This document shows positions 1 to 6,122 of a stretch of DNA of 8,649 bases, in pieces. A program made the translations under genes and the position numbers. Numbering within the stretch: the first letter of the stretch is position 1; every line of letters starts with the position of its first letter. Origin of the DNA: Candidatus Zipacnadia bacterium (GTDB taxonomy: Bacteria > Armatimonadota > UBA5377 > JALGUK01); assembly GCA_029820875.1 (NCBI GenBank), contig JALGUK010000058.1, positions 1-8,649 on the forward strand, in the 5' to 3' direction. Under the pieces are notes generated by a model. That model was not told the origin of the DNA. It saw nothing but the letters and a program-made list of their open reading frames with translations, and made no database searches.

Positions 1-194
1 CCGCCCTTGCTCAAGGGGTCGGGTTCCAGGTGCGCGACGCGAAATCCCTCGCCCAGGGGATGCTGGAGCTTCTCGATGCGCCCGACCGCCTGGAGGAAAT
101 CGCGCGCAAAGGGCAAGAGATGATTGAAGCCAGCCGTGGTGCCGCCCGCCAATGTGGTATGGCGGCTGCGGCATTGTTGTCACAACCCGGGTGA
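1..194 (+). CDS. waaA: 3-deoxy-D-manno-octulosonic acid (Kdo) transferase, C-terminal end (partial)
   Basis: This is the last 63 codons of a gene entering from the left edge, read in frame from base 3 to the TGA at 192-194. The peptide begins ALAQGVGFQVRDAKSLAQGM and continues through LLDAPDRLEEIARKGQEMIE to ASRGAARQ. It resembles the C-terminal helix region of GT-B glycosyltransferases of the WaaA/KdtA type, where a 'vrDa.eLa..l..LL..p' stretch is followed by a conserved '(N/S)RGA' near the end. WaaA transfers Kdo from CMP-Kdo to lipid IVA at the inner membrane. The call is supported by the neighbour: lpxK starts only 5 bases after this stop, and waaA-lpxK adjacency is common in LPS-making bacteria. 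The catalytic domain is outside the window, so another GT-B transferase cannot be excluded. Confidence 0.7.
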   Translation, partial: ALAQGVGFQVRDAKSLAQGMLELLDAPDRLEEIARKGQEMIEASRGAARQCGMAAAALLSQPG

Positions 195-199
195 CCTCA

Positions 200-1290
200 A
201 TGGAACACAACCAACAAAGAGGCCTCGGGCAAGCGTGGGAGCAAGCCGTCTCGGGCCGACAAAAGGGACCATTCGCGCAGTTCACACGGGGAATTCTTGC
301 AGGTGCGGCGGCGGCTTACAGTGTCGGCGTGCGCTCGAATCGCGCCCTGTATGACTGGGGATGGCTCCACCCTCAACGGGCGGAGCAGTTCATTGTCGGC
401 GTCGGCAATCTGACGTTGGGTGGTACCGGCAAGACCACGGCCAGCCGGTTCCTGGCATTCTAAGAGGGTATCGGCGGGCGGGCTCAGTTCCGTCGCAGCT
501 TGTGTCGGACGGAAGCCGTATTCTCGCAACGCCACAAGAGGCGGGTGACGAGGCTTACATGCTGGCGGTGTCAACCCCGGGAGCAGTTGTGGCAGTCGGG
601 AAGAAACGGGAACGAGTGTGTGCCGAGCTGCTTTCGAATCTCGCGGATGTGGTAATCCTCGACGATGCATTTCAATACTGGCGCATCGCCAAAGACTACG
701 AGATTGTCCTGCTGGACACCACCCGACCTGCCGCGCTTGCCCGCCTCTTTCCCGCAGGGCTTCTTCGAGAACCGTTGGGAGCGCTTCGTCGAGCCGACGC
801 CGTGTGGCTGACACGGGTGGATCAGGCGGACGAGCAGACTCTGAGAATGCTGCGCGGGATAGCATACGACGCCGTCGGCGAATCCGTTGTAGAGGCGCGC
901 CACAGTCCTGCAGGGCTCCGCCAACTGACGACAGGAGAACAGGCGCCCCTGGACTCAATCCGCGGGCGGCGCATCGGTGCGCTCTCAAGCATCGGCAATC
1001 CTTTCTCCTTCGAGCAGTCGCTTCGGGACATTGGTGCCGGCGCGGTCATGCCGATACGTTTTCCCGATCACCACTCGTATTCCGCCATCGAACTGTCGCA
1101 CGCGCTTGAGCGTGCCATGCACGCAGGAGCTGAAATCATCGTCACCACCGAAAAAGATGCCGTCAAGCTGCCCGATATTGAGAATGCGCAGCCAGTTTAC
1201 GTCCTCGAGGTCGAATTCGAGATTCTATCCGGCGGAAGCTGGGTAGAGCGACTTCTCACGTGGGCGGAGAGAGCGCAACATGGCTACTGA
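200..1290 (+). pseudogene. lpxK: Tetraacyldisaccharide 4'-kinase (lipid A 4'-kinase), reading frame interrupted
   Basis: LpxK phosphorylates the 4' position of the lipid A disaccharide at the inner membrane, using ATP. The N-terminal part (200-460) starts at ATG 200, 5 bases after the waaA stop. It has a hydrophobic segment (RGILAGAAAAYSVGVRSNRALYD) and the P-loop signature GNLTLGGTGKT, then hits TAA at 461-463. Homology resumes in the other frame from about 457: RGYRR, then EAGDEAYMLA, PVAVG-like VVAVGKKR, DDAFQYWRIAKD (usually DDGFQHRRLA+D), LFPAGLLREPLGALRRADAV, FPDHHSYS and TTEKDAVKLP. Both halves are well conserved. LpxK proteins usually have about 20 residues between GKT and the RGY motif, but only about 9 are present here, so 12 to 14 codons seem lost. 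The gene overlaps lpxL by 11 bases, which implies translational coupling. As written it cannot make a full kinase. This may be a sequence error, since lipid A kinase is normally needed by LPS producers. Confidence 0.88.
449..466 (+). other. Frame lesion in lpxK (apparent deletion of about 37-43 bases)
   Basis: Upstream of this point the family match is in the frame of ATG 200 (ending TASRFLAF, then TAA 461-463). Downstream it is in the frame that reads att-cta-aga-ggg-tat from 457 (ILRGY). Joining the frames needs a lost segment of 3n+1 bases. Comparison with the E. coli LpxK spacing from GKT to RGY (about 21 residues) suggests about 12 residues plus one base missing: 37 bases, or 40 or 43 allowing for spacer variation. 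Confidence 0.75.
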
Positions 1291-2275
1291 ATCGGCTGGG
1301 AAGGCACATGTAGGCAAAGAAAACCCCGCTGCCACCCGACCCAGGAAGTCGCAGGCGCGCAAGAAGCTCGAAAACCGGGTCGGCCGGGCAATAGTCGGGT
1401 TTGTACGCGTTCTCCTGCAGGCTCTGCCGCGTGAGACCGCATTCCGAGTAGGCGAACTGCTTGGGGATGTTCTGTATGCGTGCATCCCTTCCCGCAGGCG
1501 GATCATGCTACGTAATCTCGAGACCGCATTCGGCGCGGAGCTGTCTGCCGAGGAGAGGGTCCGCCTGGCCCGCGCGTGCGCTCGACACCTCGGGCGGAAT
1601 CTCGCCGAGTTCTCGCTGCTCCCTGCACAGCCTCAAGGGTGGCTCAACGAGAACTATGACATCATAGGCCGCGAGAACCTGGATGAGGCATTGGCACGCG
1701 GCAAGGGGGTCATCCTCGGAACGGGGCACCTCGGGAACTGGGAGCTGGGAGGTATGCGACTGGTGTCGGCGGGTTACTCATTAACAGTGATAGCCCGCGC
1801 TATGGATGATCCGTGTCTCGAATCATGGGTCTACCGAATTCGGACGCAGTTCGGCATGAATGTGGTCGGACGGGACGACACACGGCAGGTAATTCGGTGC
1901 CTGCGGAACAACAGCATCGTCGGTATCCTCAGCGACTTGAACACACTCCCGGGTCCCAACGCCGTCCAAGTTCAGTTCTTCGGGACGCCGGTGTTGTGTC
2001 CGAACGGGTCAGCGAAGCTGGCAATGAAGACGGGAGCCGCCATCGTGCCCGCCGCGTTCTACCGCAAGCCCGACGGGCGGCATGTTTGCGAGCTGAAACC
2101 GATGCTACTGGCGGACCCTGCGGCCGATGAGCCGGAGGAGGAGATCCGCCGCTTGATGCAGGCGATAAGCGACCACGTTGAGGAGGCTATCCGGCGGCAC
2201 CCGGAGCAGTGGATGTGGCTTAATGACCGCTGGAGGGGAATCCGCCAGATGCAGGCGGAAAGCTCTTCCAGTTGA
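1280..2275 (+). CDS. LpxL/HtrB-family lipid A biosynthesis acyltransferase
   Basis: This 331-residue inner-membrane-associated enzyme transfers a secondary acyl chain onto lipid A or its precursor. Start ATG 1280 overlaps the lpxK stop by 11 bases and has GGAGAG at 1266-1271 as ribosome binding site. The basic head (residues 8-33, rich in K/R) precedes a hydrophobic stretch (GRAIVGFVRVLLQALP). The family catalytic HX4E motif is GHLGNWE (His150, Glu155). It is followed by an ILSDLNTLPGPNAVQVQFFG segment (family form 'DQ...v.FFG.pa') and the C-terminal HPEQWMWLNDRWR motif (family 'yPeQW.W.h.RWk'). Length is typical. Sequence alone does not separate LpxL-, LpxM- or LpxP-like specificity, so no symbol is given. 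The lipid A kinase gene just upstream supports a lipid A role. A related PIM-type acyltransferase is unlikely in this context. Confidence 0.9.
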   Translation: MATESAGKAHVGKENPAATRPRKSQARKKLENRVGRAIVGFVRVLLQALPRETAFRVGELLGDVLYACIPSRRRIMLRNLETAFGAELSAEERVRLARACARHLGRNLAEFSLLPAQPQGWLNENYDIIGRENLDEALARGKGVILGTGHLGNWELGGMRLVSAGYSLTVIARAMDDPCLESWVYRIRTQFGMNVVGRDDTRQVIRCLRNNSIVGILSDLNTLPGPNAVQVQFFGTPVLCPNGSAKLAMKTGAAIVPAAFYRKPDGRHVCELKPMLLADPAADEPEEEIRRLMQAISDHVEEAIRRHPEQWMWLNDRWRGIRQMQAESSSS

Positions 2276-2365
2276 AGCCGTCACGGAAACAACATCGGCA
2301 CTGATAGAAAAGTACGCCTATGTGCCAATCAACCACTCCATGGTTTACTCACGGGAGGGGTATCA

Positions 2366-2857
2366 ATGGGAGTTCTTGTGGACCGTCAGGCCTTTGCGAG
2401 ATTCCGTGATACATTTGACAAAAGCGCCGTTGTCGTGTTCACCAACGGCTGCTTTGACATCCTGCACGCCGGCCACTTCCGCCTTCTGCGCTATGCGCGC
2501 TCGCTGGGGGACTTGCTTGTCGTGGGGATGAACTCGGACGCCTCCGTGCGTCAACTCAAGGGCGCGGACCGGCCGATTGTGCCACAGGAGGCGCGGGCCG
2601 CGGCTCTGTGCGGGCTAGACTCGGTCGACTTTGTCACTCTCTTCGATGAATTGGACCCGGTTGAGACCATCCGCGCCGTGCGACCTGCTATCCATGTCAA
2701 GGGTGGTGACTATCGGCCCGAGGAGCTGCCGGAGGGAAAGATTATACAAGAATATGGCGGAAAAGTTGTAATTATGCCTCTAGTAGCCGACCATTCCACC
2801 AGTCTGTATGTTGCGCGGGCACGCGGCTTCGTCCACGGCCGGCAGAACAGCCTATGA
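2366..2857 (+). CDS. rfaE2: D-glycero-beta-D-manno-heptose 1-phosphate adenylyltransferase (stand-alone RfaE2)
   Basis: This cytosolic nucleotidyltransferase makes ADP-heptose from heptose 1-phosphate and ATP for the LPS inner core. The 163-residue protein is a complete single domain. It has the cytidylyltransferase-like start VVFTNGCFDILHAGH with the HxGH nucleotide motif at residues 34-37. It continues with GMNSDASVRQLKG, the KGGDY motif at 112-116 (family VKGgDY) and the terminal DHSTSLYVAR (family STS/STT motif). In E. coli this activity is the C-terminal half of bifunctional HldE; here the kinase half is absent, so a separate RfaE1 kinase is expected elsewhere. Start ATG 2366 is set by a strong purine-rich site, GGGAGGGG at 2353-2360. 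The 90-base gap after lpxL shows no clear promoter or terminator. The two heptosyltransferases downstream would use its product after epimerisation. Confidence 0.93.
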   Translation: MGVLVDRQAFARFRDTFDKSAVVVFTNGCFDILHAGHFRLLRYARSLGDLLVVGMNSDASVRQLKGADRPIVPQEARAAALCGLDSVDFVTLFDELDPVETIRAVRPAIHVKGGDYRPEELPEGKIIQEYGGKVVIMPLVADHSTSLYVARARGFVHGRQNSL

Positions 2858-3000
2858 CGACGGCCACTGGTCTCTGCGCACGAACGATAGGGTGATTTAG
2901 AATAACACGCTGCCGATTTCACCGAATAATAATCCGAAATGCCATTCATTGGCTTGTTCTGCCCATACTGACAGGCCCTCTCAGAGGGAAGCTATGGACC
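2854..3000 (+). other. Coding-like leader of the FkbM gene without an in-frame canonical start
   Basis: The frame of the FkbM gene stays open back to TGA 2893-2895. From about 2941 it reads AIHWLVLPILTGPLRGKLWT, which resembles the N-terminal 'LP(V/I)LSGPLRGK.W' segment I know from FkbM-family proteins. No ATG, GTG or TTG lies in this frame between 2896 and 3000. Two explanations fit. ATG 2939 is one base out of register: a missing base in its second codon would join ATG-CC(N) to ATT-CAT-TGG at 2944. Alternatively, ATG 2854, which overlaps the rfaE2 stop as ATGA, is in this frame but blocked by TGA 2893. The stretch 2880-2940 is AT-rich with rare ATA/AGA codons, so coding before about 2940 is doubtful. 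Confidence 0.55.
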
Positions 3001-3612
3001 GTGAGCAGTTCCATCAAGTTCTTTACGGGCAACTATGAGCCGGAGGGCACGCGCGTGTTCCGGAGTCAGTTGAGAGAAGGACAAGTCATATACGACGTAG
3101 GGGCGCACATGGGCTATTACACTATCATCGGTTCATTGGCGGTCGGTCCGAGCGGCCGAGTAATAGCGTTCGAGCCATTGCCGTTCAACCTAAAACAACT
3201 TCGACGCCACATCCACTTGAACGGCTGCCAGAATGTGACAGTCGTGGACAAGTGCGTCGGGGAGCGCTCCGGCCGGGCTCGTTTCTCCCCGGGCACCGGA
3301 ACGGGAACCGGCTGCCTCGCGCCTGATGGCACTCTGGAAGTCGACGTTATATCCCTGGACGATGCTGTCAGCAATGGAGCGTTGCCTCCGCCGGATGTCA
3401 TGAAGATTGACGTCGAGGGGGCGGAACTCTCCGTTCTCAAGGGCGCCGCGAAAGTTATCGCCCGCAGCCGTCCGACCATACTTCTGTCGCTGCACAGTGA
3501 GGAGCTTCAGAAAGAATGCTCCAATCTTCTGGCAGCGTGGGGATATCAAGTGGAGCCGGTCTGGACAACCGGAGCATTCGACAGCGAGATTCTGGCTATA
3601 CCGCAGCCGTGA
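3001..3612 (+). CDS. FkbM-family (Methyltransf_21) SAM-dependent methyltransferase
   Basis: The protein has 203 residues from GTG 3001, which has GAGGGA at 2984-2989 as a possible but distant (11 bases) ribosome binding site. The Rossmann-type methyltransferase signature is clear. The SAM-binding loop is VIYDVGAHMGYYT (residues 29-41), motif II is VIAFEPLPFNLKQL (acidic Glu at about 58), and the late FkbM motif is DVMKIDVEGAELSVLKGA (132-149). FkbM enzymes are typically O-methyltransferases; many act on sugars or polyketides. Sitting between heptose activation and heptosyltransferase genes, it is inferred to methylate an LPS or other surface saccharide, but the substrate cannot be read from sequence. 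A GTGTGTG run at 98-104 is a low-complexity loop. The N terminus annotated here is probably too short (see the leader at 2854-3000). Translation may therefore be disturbed, although the catalytic domain is intact. Confidence 0.85.
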   Translation: MSSSIKFFTGNYEPEGTRVFRSQLREGQVIYDVGAHMGYYTIIGSLAVGPSGRVIAFEPLPFNLKQLRRHIHLNGCQNVTVVDKCVGERSGRARFSPGTGTGTGCLAPDGTLEVDVISLDDAVSNGALPPPDVMKIDVEGAELSVLKGAAKVIARSRPTILLSLHSEELQKECSNLLAAWGYQVEPVWTTGAFDSEILAIPQP

Positions 3613-3673
3613 CCTCACTGCGTGGCAACGTACTGTCCGGCGTCGACGAGTTAGCCCGGGTAAGTAGCTCAAC

Positions 3674-3680
3674 AGGAGAG
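3674..3680 (+). promoter_or_regulatory. Ribosome binding site selecting a TTG start
   Basis: AGGAGAG lies 7 bases before TTG 3688. No ATG or GTG in the same frame precedes the conserved HRLLILKLSSIGD start of the glycosyltransferase, so this site decides the TTG start. The resulting N terminus (MKTPPEPPHR) aligns residue for residue with the ATG-started paralogue (MQTKAEPTHR), which supports the choice. Confidence 0.75.
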
Positions 3681-3687
3681 ACACTCT

Positions 3688-4758
3688 TTGAAGACACCCC
3701 CTGAGCCGCCTCATCGCCTGCTAATCCTTAAGCTCAGCTCAATCGGCGATGTCGTGATGGCGATGCCTGTCGCCGTCGCGCTCAAGCGTGCGTATCCTGA
3801 CCTGTGGATTACCTGGGCGGCGCAGGCACCGGCGGCGCAGGTTCTGTCCGGCCACCCGGCCGTGAATGAAGTCCTGCCGGTACGCAGACCTCAGCATGGC
3901 GGTCTGTCGGCAGCCTGGTTCTACGCCCGCGAATGGCTCCGCCTTGCACCGACGCTTCGGAAAGGGAAATTCGACGTAGCAGTAGACCTGCAAGGCTTGT
4001 TCAAGGCGGCTGTTCTGGGTTGCATTGCCCGTGCGCCGCGGCGGCTGGGCTTCGCGGACGAACGCAGGGAGCTGAACCGACGGCTCAACAACATACCAGT
4101 GGAGGCGGCAGGCGTTCACGCTGTGGACCGGTACCTTCAGATGGCGAGGGCGCTCGGAGCAGAGCCGTATCCGGTCGATTTCGCGTTTCCTGCACCCCCT
4201 GAAGCGGACGTGGATATCGAAGAGCTTCTCGGAGCCAAAGGATTGCTGGGGGAACATCTCGTCGCGCTGATTCCGTTCGCATCCGACACCCACAAGTGCT
4301 GGCCAGGGGAACGATTTGCACAGGTCGCCAAGCGATTGACCCGGCAGGGATTGCGGTGCGTTATAATCGGTGGAGCGCAAGACATCCAGGCCGCCGAGGA
4401 GATAGCCGATGCGGCCGGTGGCGGCGTCGTCTCCCTTGCAGGCCGGACCAACCTCCCGCAGCTCGCAGCGCTTATTCGTCGTTGCCGGCTTGTCATAGGG
4501 AACGATACCGGGCCGCTTCACATCGCGGCGGCCGTCGGAACACCGGTGCTGGGGCTGTACGGACCGACGGATCCGAACAAAGTGGGGCCGTATGGGTGGC
4601 TTGACTACGTCTTGTGGCACCGCCTACCTTGCGCACCTTGCGGCCGTAAGCCCACGTGCAGCGACTATATGTGCATGACGAAAATCTCGGTGGACGAGGT
4701 GCTCGAACGAGCGTCGGCGATGCTGCATACCCAGTCTACAGCAGCTCCTGACGCTTGA
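3688..4758 (+). CDS. GT9-family LPS heptosyltransferase (first tandem copy)
   Basis: This 356-residue glycosyltransferase of the GT9 (WaaC/WaaF/RfaQ-like) family is expected to transfer L,D-heptose from ADP-heptose to the LPS inner core on the cytosolic face of the inner membrane. It has two Rossmann-like halves. The N-terminal half opens with ILKLSSIGDVVMAMP, with Asp21 matching the catalytic Asp13 of E. coli WaaC. The C-terminal half has SDTHKCWPGERFA (Lys203, matching WaaC Lys192) and GNDTGPLHIAAAVGTPVLGLYG (Asp273, matching Asp261, ADP-heptose binding). A C-terminal Cys cluster (Cys315, 318, 324, 329) is of a type seen in many GT9 proteins. Length is normal. The gene follows fkbM by 75 bases and is followed by a close paralogue. 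Whether it acts as HepI, HepII or HepIII transferase cannot be settled from sequence, so no symbol is given. Confidence 0.9.
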   Translation: MKTPPEPPHRLLILKLSSIGDVVMAMPVAVALKRAYPDLWITWAAQAPAAQVLSGHPAVNEVLPVRRPQHGGLSAAWFYAREWLRLAPTLRKGKFDVAVDLQGLFKAAVLGCIARAPRRLGFADERRELNRRLNNIPVEAAGVHAVDRYLQMARALGAEPYPVDFAFPAPPEADVDIEELLGAKGLLGEHLVALIPFASDTHKCWPGERFAQVAKRLTRQGLRCVIIGGAQDIQAAEEIADAAGGGVVSLAGRTNLPQLAALIRRCRLVIGNDTGPLHIAAAVGTPVLGLYGPTDPNKVGPYGWLDYVLWHRLPCAPCGRKPTCSDYMCMTKISVDEVLERASAMLHTQSTAAPDA

Positions 4759-4836
4759 ACCGCCCGGCCATGTGCCTGAAGTCTCCATTCGGGACCCGCT
4801 CTCCGTTCTTGATACTATGGAAATGGAATCCGTCCA

Positions 4837-5892
4837 ATGCAAACCAAAGCCGAGCCGACACATAGAATCCTTATCCTCAAAATGAGCTGTATCGGGGACG
4901 TGGTGATGGCGGTGCCGGTCGCCACGGCCCTGAAACGTGCTTTCCCTAACGTATGGATAACGTGGGCTGCTCAGCCACCCGCGACTGAGATTCTTATGGG
5001 GCACCCCGCTATTGACGAAGTAGTGGTAGTGCCTCCAAGACCACTGGACAAATGGCCTCACACTATTTGGGTGCGTGAGTGGTTGCGGTTGGTGCCTTCG
5101 CTGCACAAGCGGCGATTTGATGTAGCAATGGACATGCAGGGGCACCTCAAGGCGGCGCTATTGGGCGTTATCGCCCGCATTCCAAACCGTTTGGGCTTCG
5201 CCGATGAGCGTCGCGAGCTTAACTGGTGGTTTAACAATATCCTGGTGAACGGGTCGAGTACTCACATTGTGGATAGGCACCTGCAAATGGCCAAGGCGCT
5301 TGGAGCTAAGCCTTATCCGGTGGATTTTGCGTTCCAACCGTCCGCCGAAGCGCAGGTGCATGTTGATGAGCTCTTCAAATCCGAGGGACTGCTGCAGGAG
5401 CCGCCTGTAGCGTTACTCCCATTCGCATCCGAGGTCCATAAACGCTGGCCGGCGGAGCGATTTGCACAAGTCGCCGCAAAACTGACCCAGCAAGGGCTGC
5501 GGTGTGTGATAGTGGGCGGAGAGAGCGATGCTCCCACAGCCCACGCAATTGTTGATGCAGCCGGAGGAGGCGTCGTCTCCCTCGCAGGTCGAATCAAACT
5601 GCGCCATCTTGGGGCCCTCTTGCAGCGATGCCAGCTTGTCATAGGAAATGATACCGGCCCGCTGCATCTCGCGGTGGCCGTCGGGACGCCGGTGCTTGGC
5701 CTTTACGGGCCGACAGACCCGGCAGTGGTAGGACCCTATGGGTGGATTGACCGCGTATTGTGGCATCGCCAGCCGTGTGGTCCGTGCGGCCATAGACCCA
5801 CCTGCAGCGATTATGCGTGCATGAACGCCATCTCCGTAAATGAAGTGGTCGCGAGAGCTACAGAAATGATCCGCGTGAACCTCTCCGAGTAG
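4837..5892 (+). CDS. GT9-family LPS heptosyltransferase (second tandem copy)
   Basis: This is a 351-residue paralogue of the gene just upstream, matching over its whole length and identical at well over half of positions by eye. The same functional residues are kept: Asp21 in MSCIGDVVMAVP, Lys202 in SEVHKRWPAERFA, Asp272 in GNDTGPLHLAVAVGTPVLG, and the Cys cluster at 314, 317, 323 and 328. Differences concentrate at residues 66-80 (PRPLDKWPHTIW against RPQHGGLSAAWF) and about 130-140, in the N-terminal half that binds acceptor in this family. That suggests the copies may add heptose to successive acceptors, as WaaC and WaaF do. ATG 4837 is chosen by alignment with the first copy; only a weak GGAA lies upstream. 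The 78-base gap between copies has no clear promoter or terminator. Codon use is somewhat more AT-rich than in the first copy. Confidence 0.9.
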   Translation: MQTKAEPTHRILILKMSCIGDVVMAVPVATALKRAFPNVWITWAAQPPATEILMGHPAIDEVVVVPPRPLDKWPHTIWVREWLRLVPSLHKRRFDVAMDMQGHLKAALLGVIARIPNRLGFADERRELNWWFNNILVNGSSTHIVDRHLQMAKALGAKPYPVDFAFQPSAEAQVHVDELFKSEGLLQEPPVALLPFASEVHKRWPAERFAQVAAKLTQQGLRCVIVGGESDAPTAHAIVDAAGGGVVSLAGRIKLRHLGALLQRCQLVIGNDTGPLHLAVAVGTPVLGLYGPTDPAVVGPYGWIDRVLWHRQPCGPCGHRPTCSDYACMNAISVNEVVARATEMIRVNLSE

Positions 5893-6029
5893 GCTTCCAA
5901 CGTGGCGAGCTCTTCGCGTGTTCCGCCTTCTCCTCCCTGCACCGGCCCTTCTCCGTAACACTTACATTCGCTGCGCTCAGAATGACAATGCGGGTAGCTA
6001 CGCTAAAGAGCATCGTTTCACCCAAACCG
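5893..6029. other. Intergenic region without a gene
   Basis: This lies between the second heptosyltransferase and the uvrA promoter. The short ORFs crossing it have no ribosome binding site and no recognisable product. A weak 4-bp stem (GCGA 5905-5908 with TCGC 5914-5917) lacks a following T run, so no terminator is called. The notable element is the hairpin repeat at 5963-5987. Confidence 0.6.
5963..5987. repeat. Short hairpin repeat, dispersed-element type
   Basis: CATTC (5965-5969) pairs with GAATG (5980-5984) around a GC-rich core (GCTGCGCTCA). Read on the minus strand it gives CATTCTGAGCGCAGCGAATG. From memory, this closely resembles the 'GTCATTCTGAGCGAAGCGAAG' intergenic repeats seen in many copies in unrelated bacterial and metagenome-derived genomes. 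Only one copy is in this window, so its repeat status rests on recall, not on sequence seen here. Confidence 0.5.
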
Positions 6030-6059
6030 TTGACAATCTCCCCCGGCGAACGATACAAT
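6030..6059 (+). promoter_or_regulatory. Sigma70-type promoter for uvrA
   Basis: A perfect -35 hexamer TTGACA (6030-6035) is followed after 18 bases by TACAAT (6054-6059), one base from the TATAAT consensus. Transcription would start near 6066, giving a leader of about 57 bases to TTG 6123. It is the best promoter match seen in the window and separates uvrA from the LPS genes as its own transcription unit. Confidence 0.75.
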
Positions 6060-6069
6060 ATATTGTTCG
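6047..6069. promoter_or_regulatory. Inverted repeat over the uvrA -10 and start site (candidate operator)
   Basis: CGAAC (6047-6051) and GTTCG (6065-6069) are exact inverted arms 13 bases apart. Inside and offset lies a perfect 12-bp palindrome, ACAATATATTGT (6055-6066). Both dyads cover the -10 and the predicted start point, the classic position for a repressor. uvrA is a common SOS (LexA) target. The GAAC/GTTC half-sites recall the Gram-positive LexA box GAAC-N4-GTTC, but the spacing here is much wider, so assignment to LexA is only inference. Confidence 0.5.
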
Positions 6070-6110
6070 GCACTCGCACATAAGCCGAGCAAATGTTCGA
6101 TAGATTGCCT

Positions 6111-6114
6111 GGAG
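6111..6114 (+). promoter_or_regulatory. Ribosome binding site selecting the TTG 6123 start of uvrA
   Basis: GGAG at 6111-6114 lies 8 bases before TTG 6123. The protein then starts (M)[18 protein letters not shown], close to the usual UvrA N terminus ('MsKd.I.v.GArEHNLKNI'). The upstream ATG 6093 would add ten residues unlike the family and has no clear ribosome binding site. Confidence 0.6.
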
Positions 6115-6122
6115 TGGTAGGC

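Noticed and set aside
361..456. ATG 361 as the start of the long lpxK frame
   Set aside because: The residues from 361 to 456 in this frame are an out-of-frame reading of the GNLTLGGTGKT region. The true coding there is in the frame of ATG 200.
197..988. Long minus-strand open frame (263 codons) opposite lpxK
   Set aside because: It is the shadow of a GC-rich coding region. Its translation is Arg/Pro/Ala-rich with no family motif, while the plus strand has clear LpxK motifs.
2414..2419. TTGACA inside rfaE2 as a promoter -35
   Set aside because: No acceptable -10 lies 16-18 bases downstream and it is inside conserved coding sequence.
3739..4620. Long minus-strand open frame (293 codons) opposite the first heptosyltransferase
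   Set aside because: It is a shadow of the GT9 gene; a similar shadow opposite the second copy arises from paralogy and shows no domain.
4811..4820. GATACTATGG before the second heptosyltransferase as a -10 region
   Set aside because: No recognisable -35 is found at the right distance, and the gene fits co-transcription with its upstream copy.
5905..5917. Possible terminator hairpin after the second heptosyltransferase
   Set aside because: The stem is only 4 bp and there is no T run after it.
5918..6103. Short plus-strand open frame of 61 codons in the intergenic region
   Set aside because: It crosses the hairpin repeat, the promoter and the start of uvrA, has no ribosome binding site and matches no known product.
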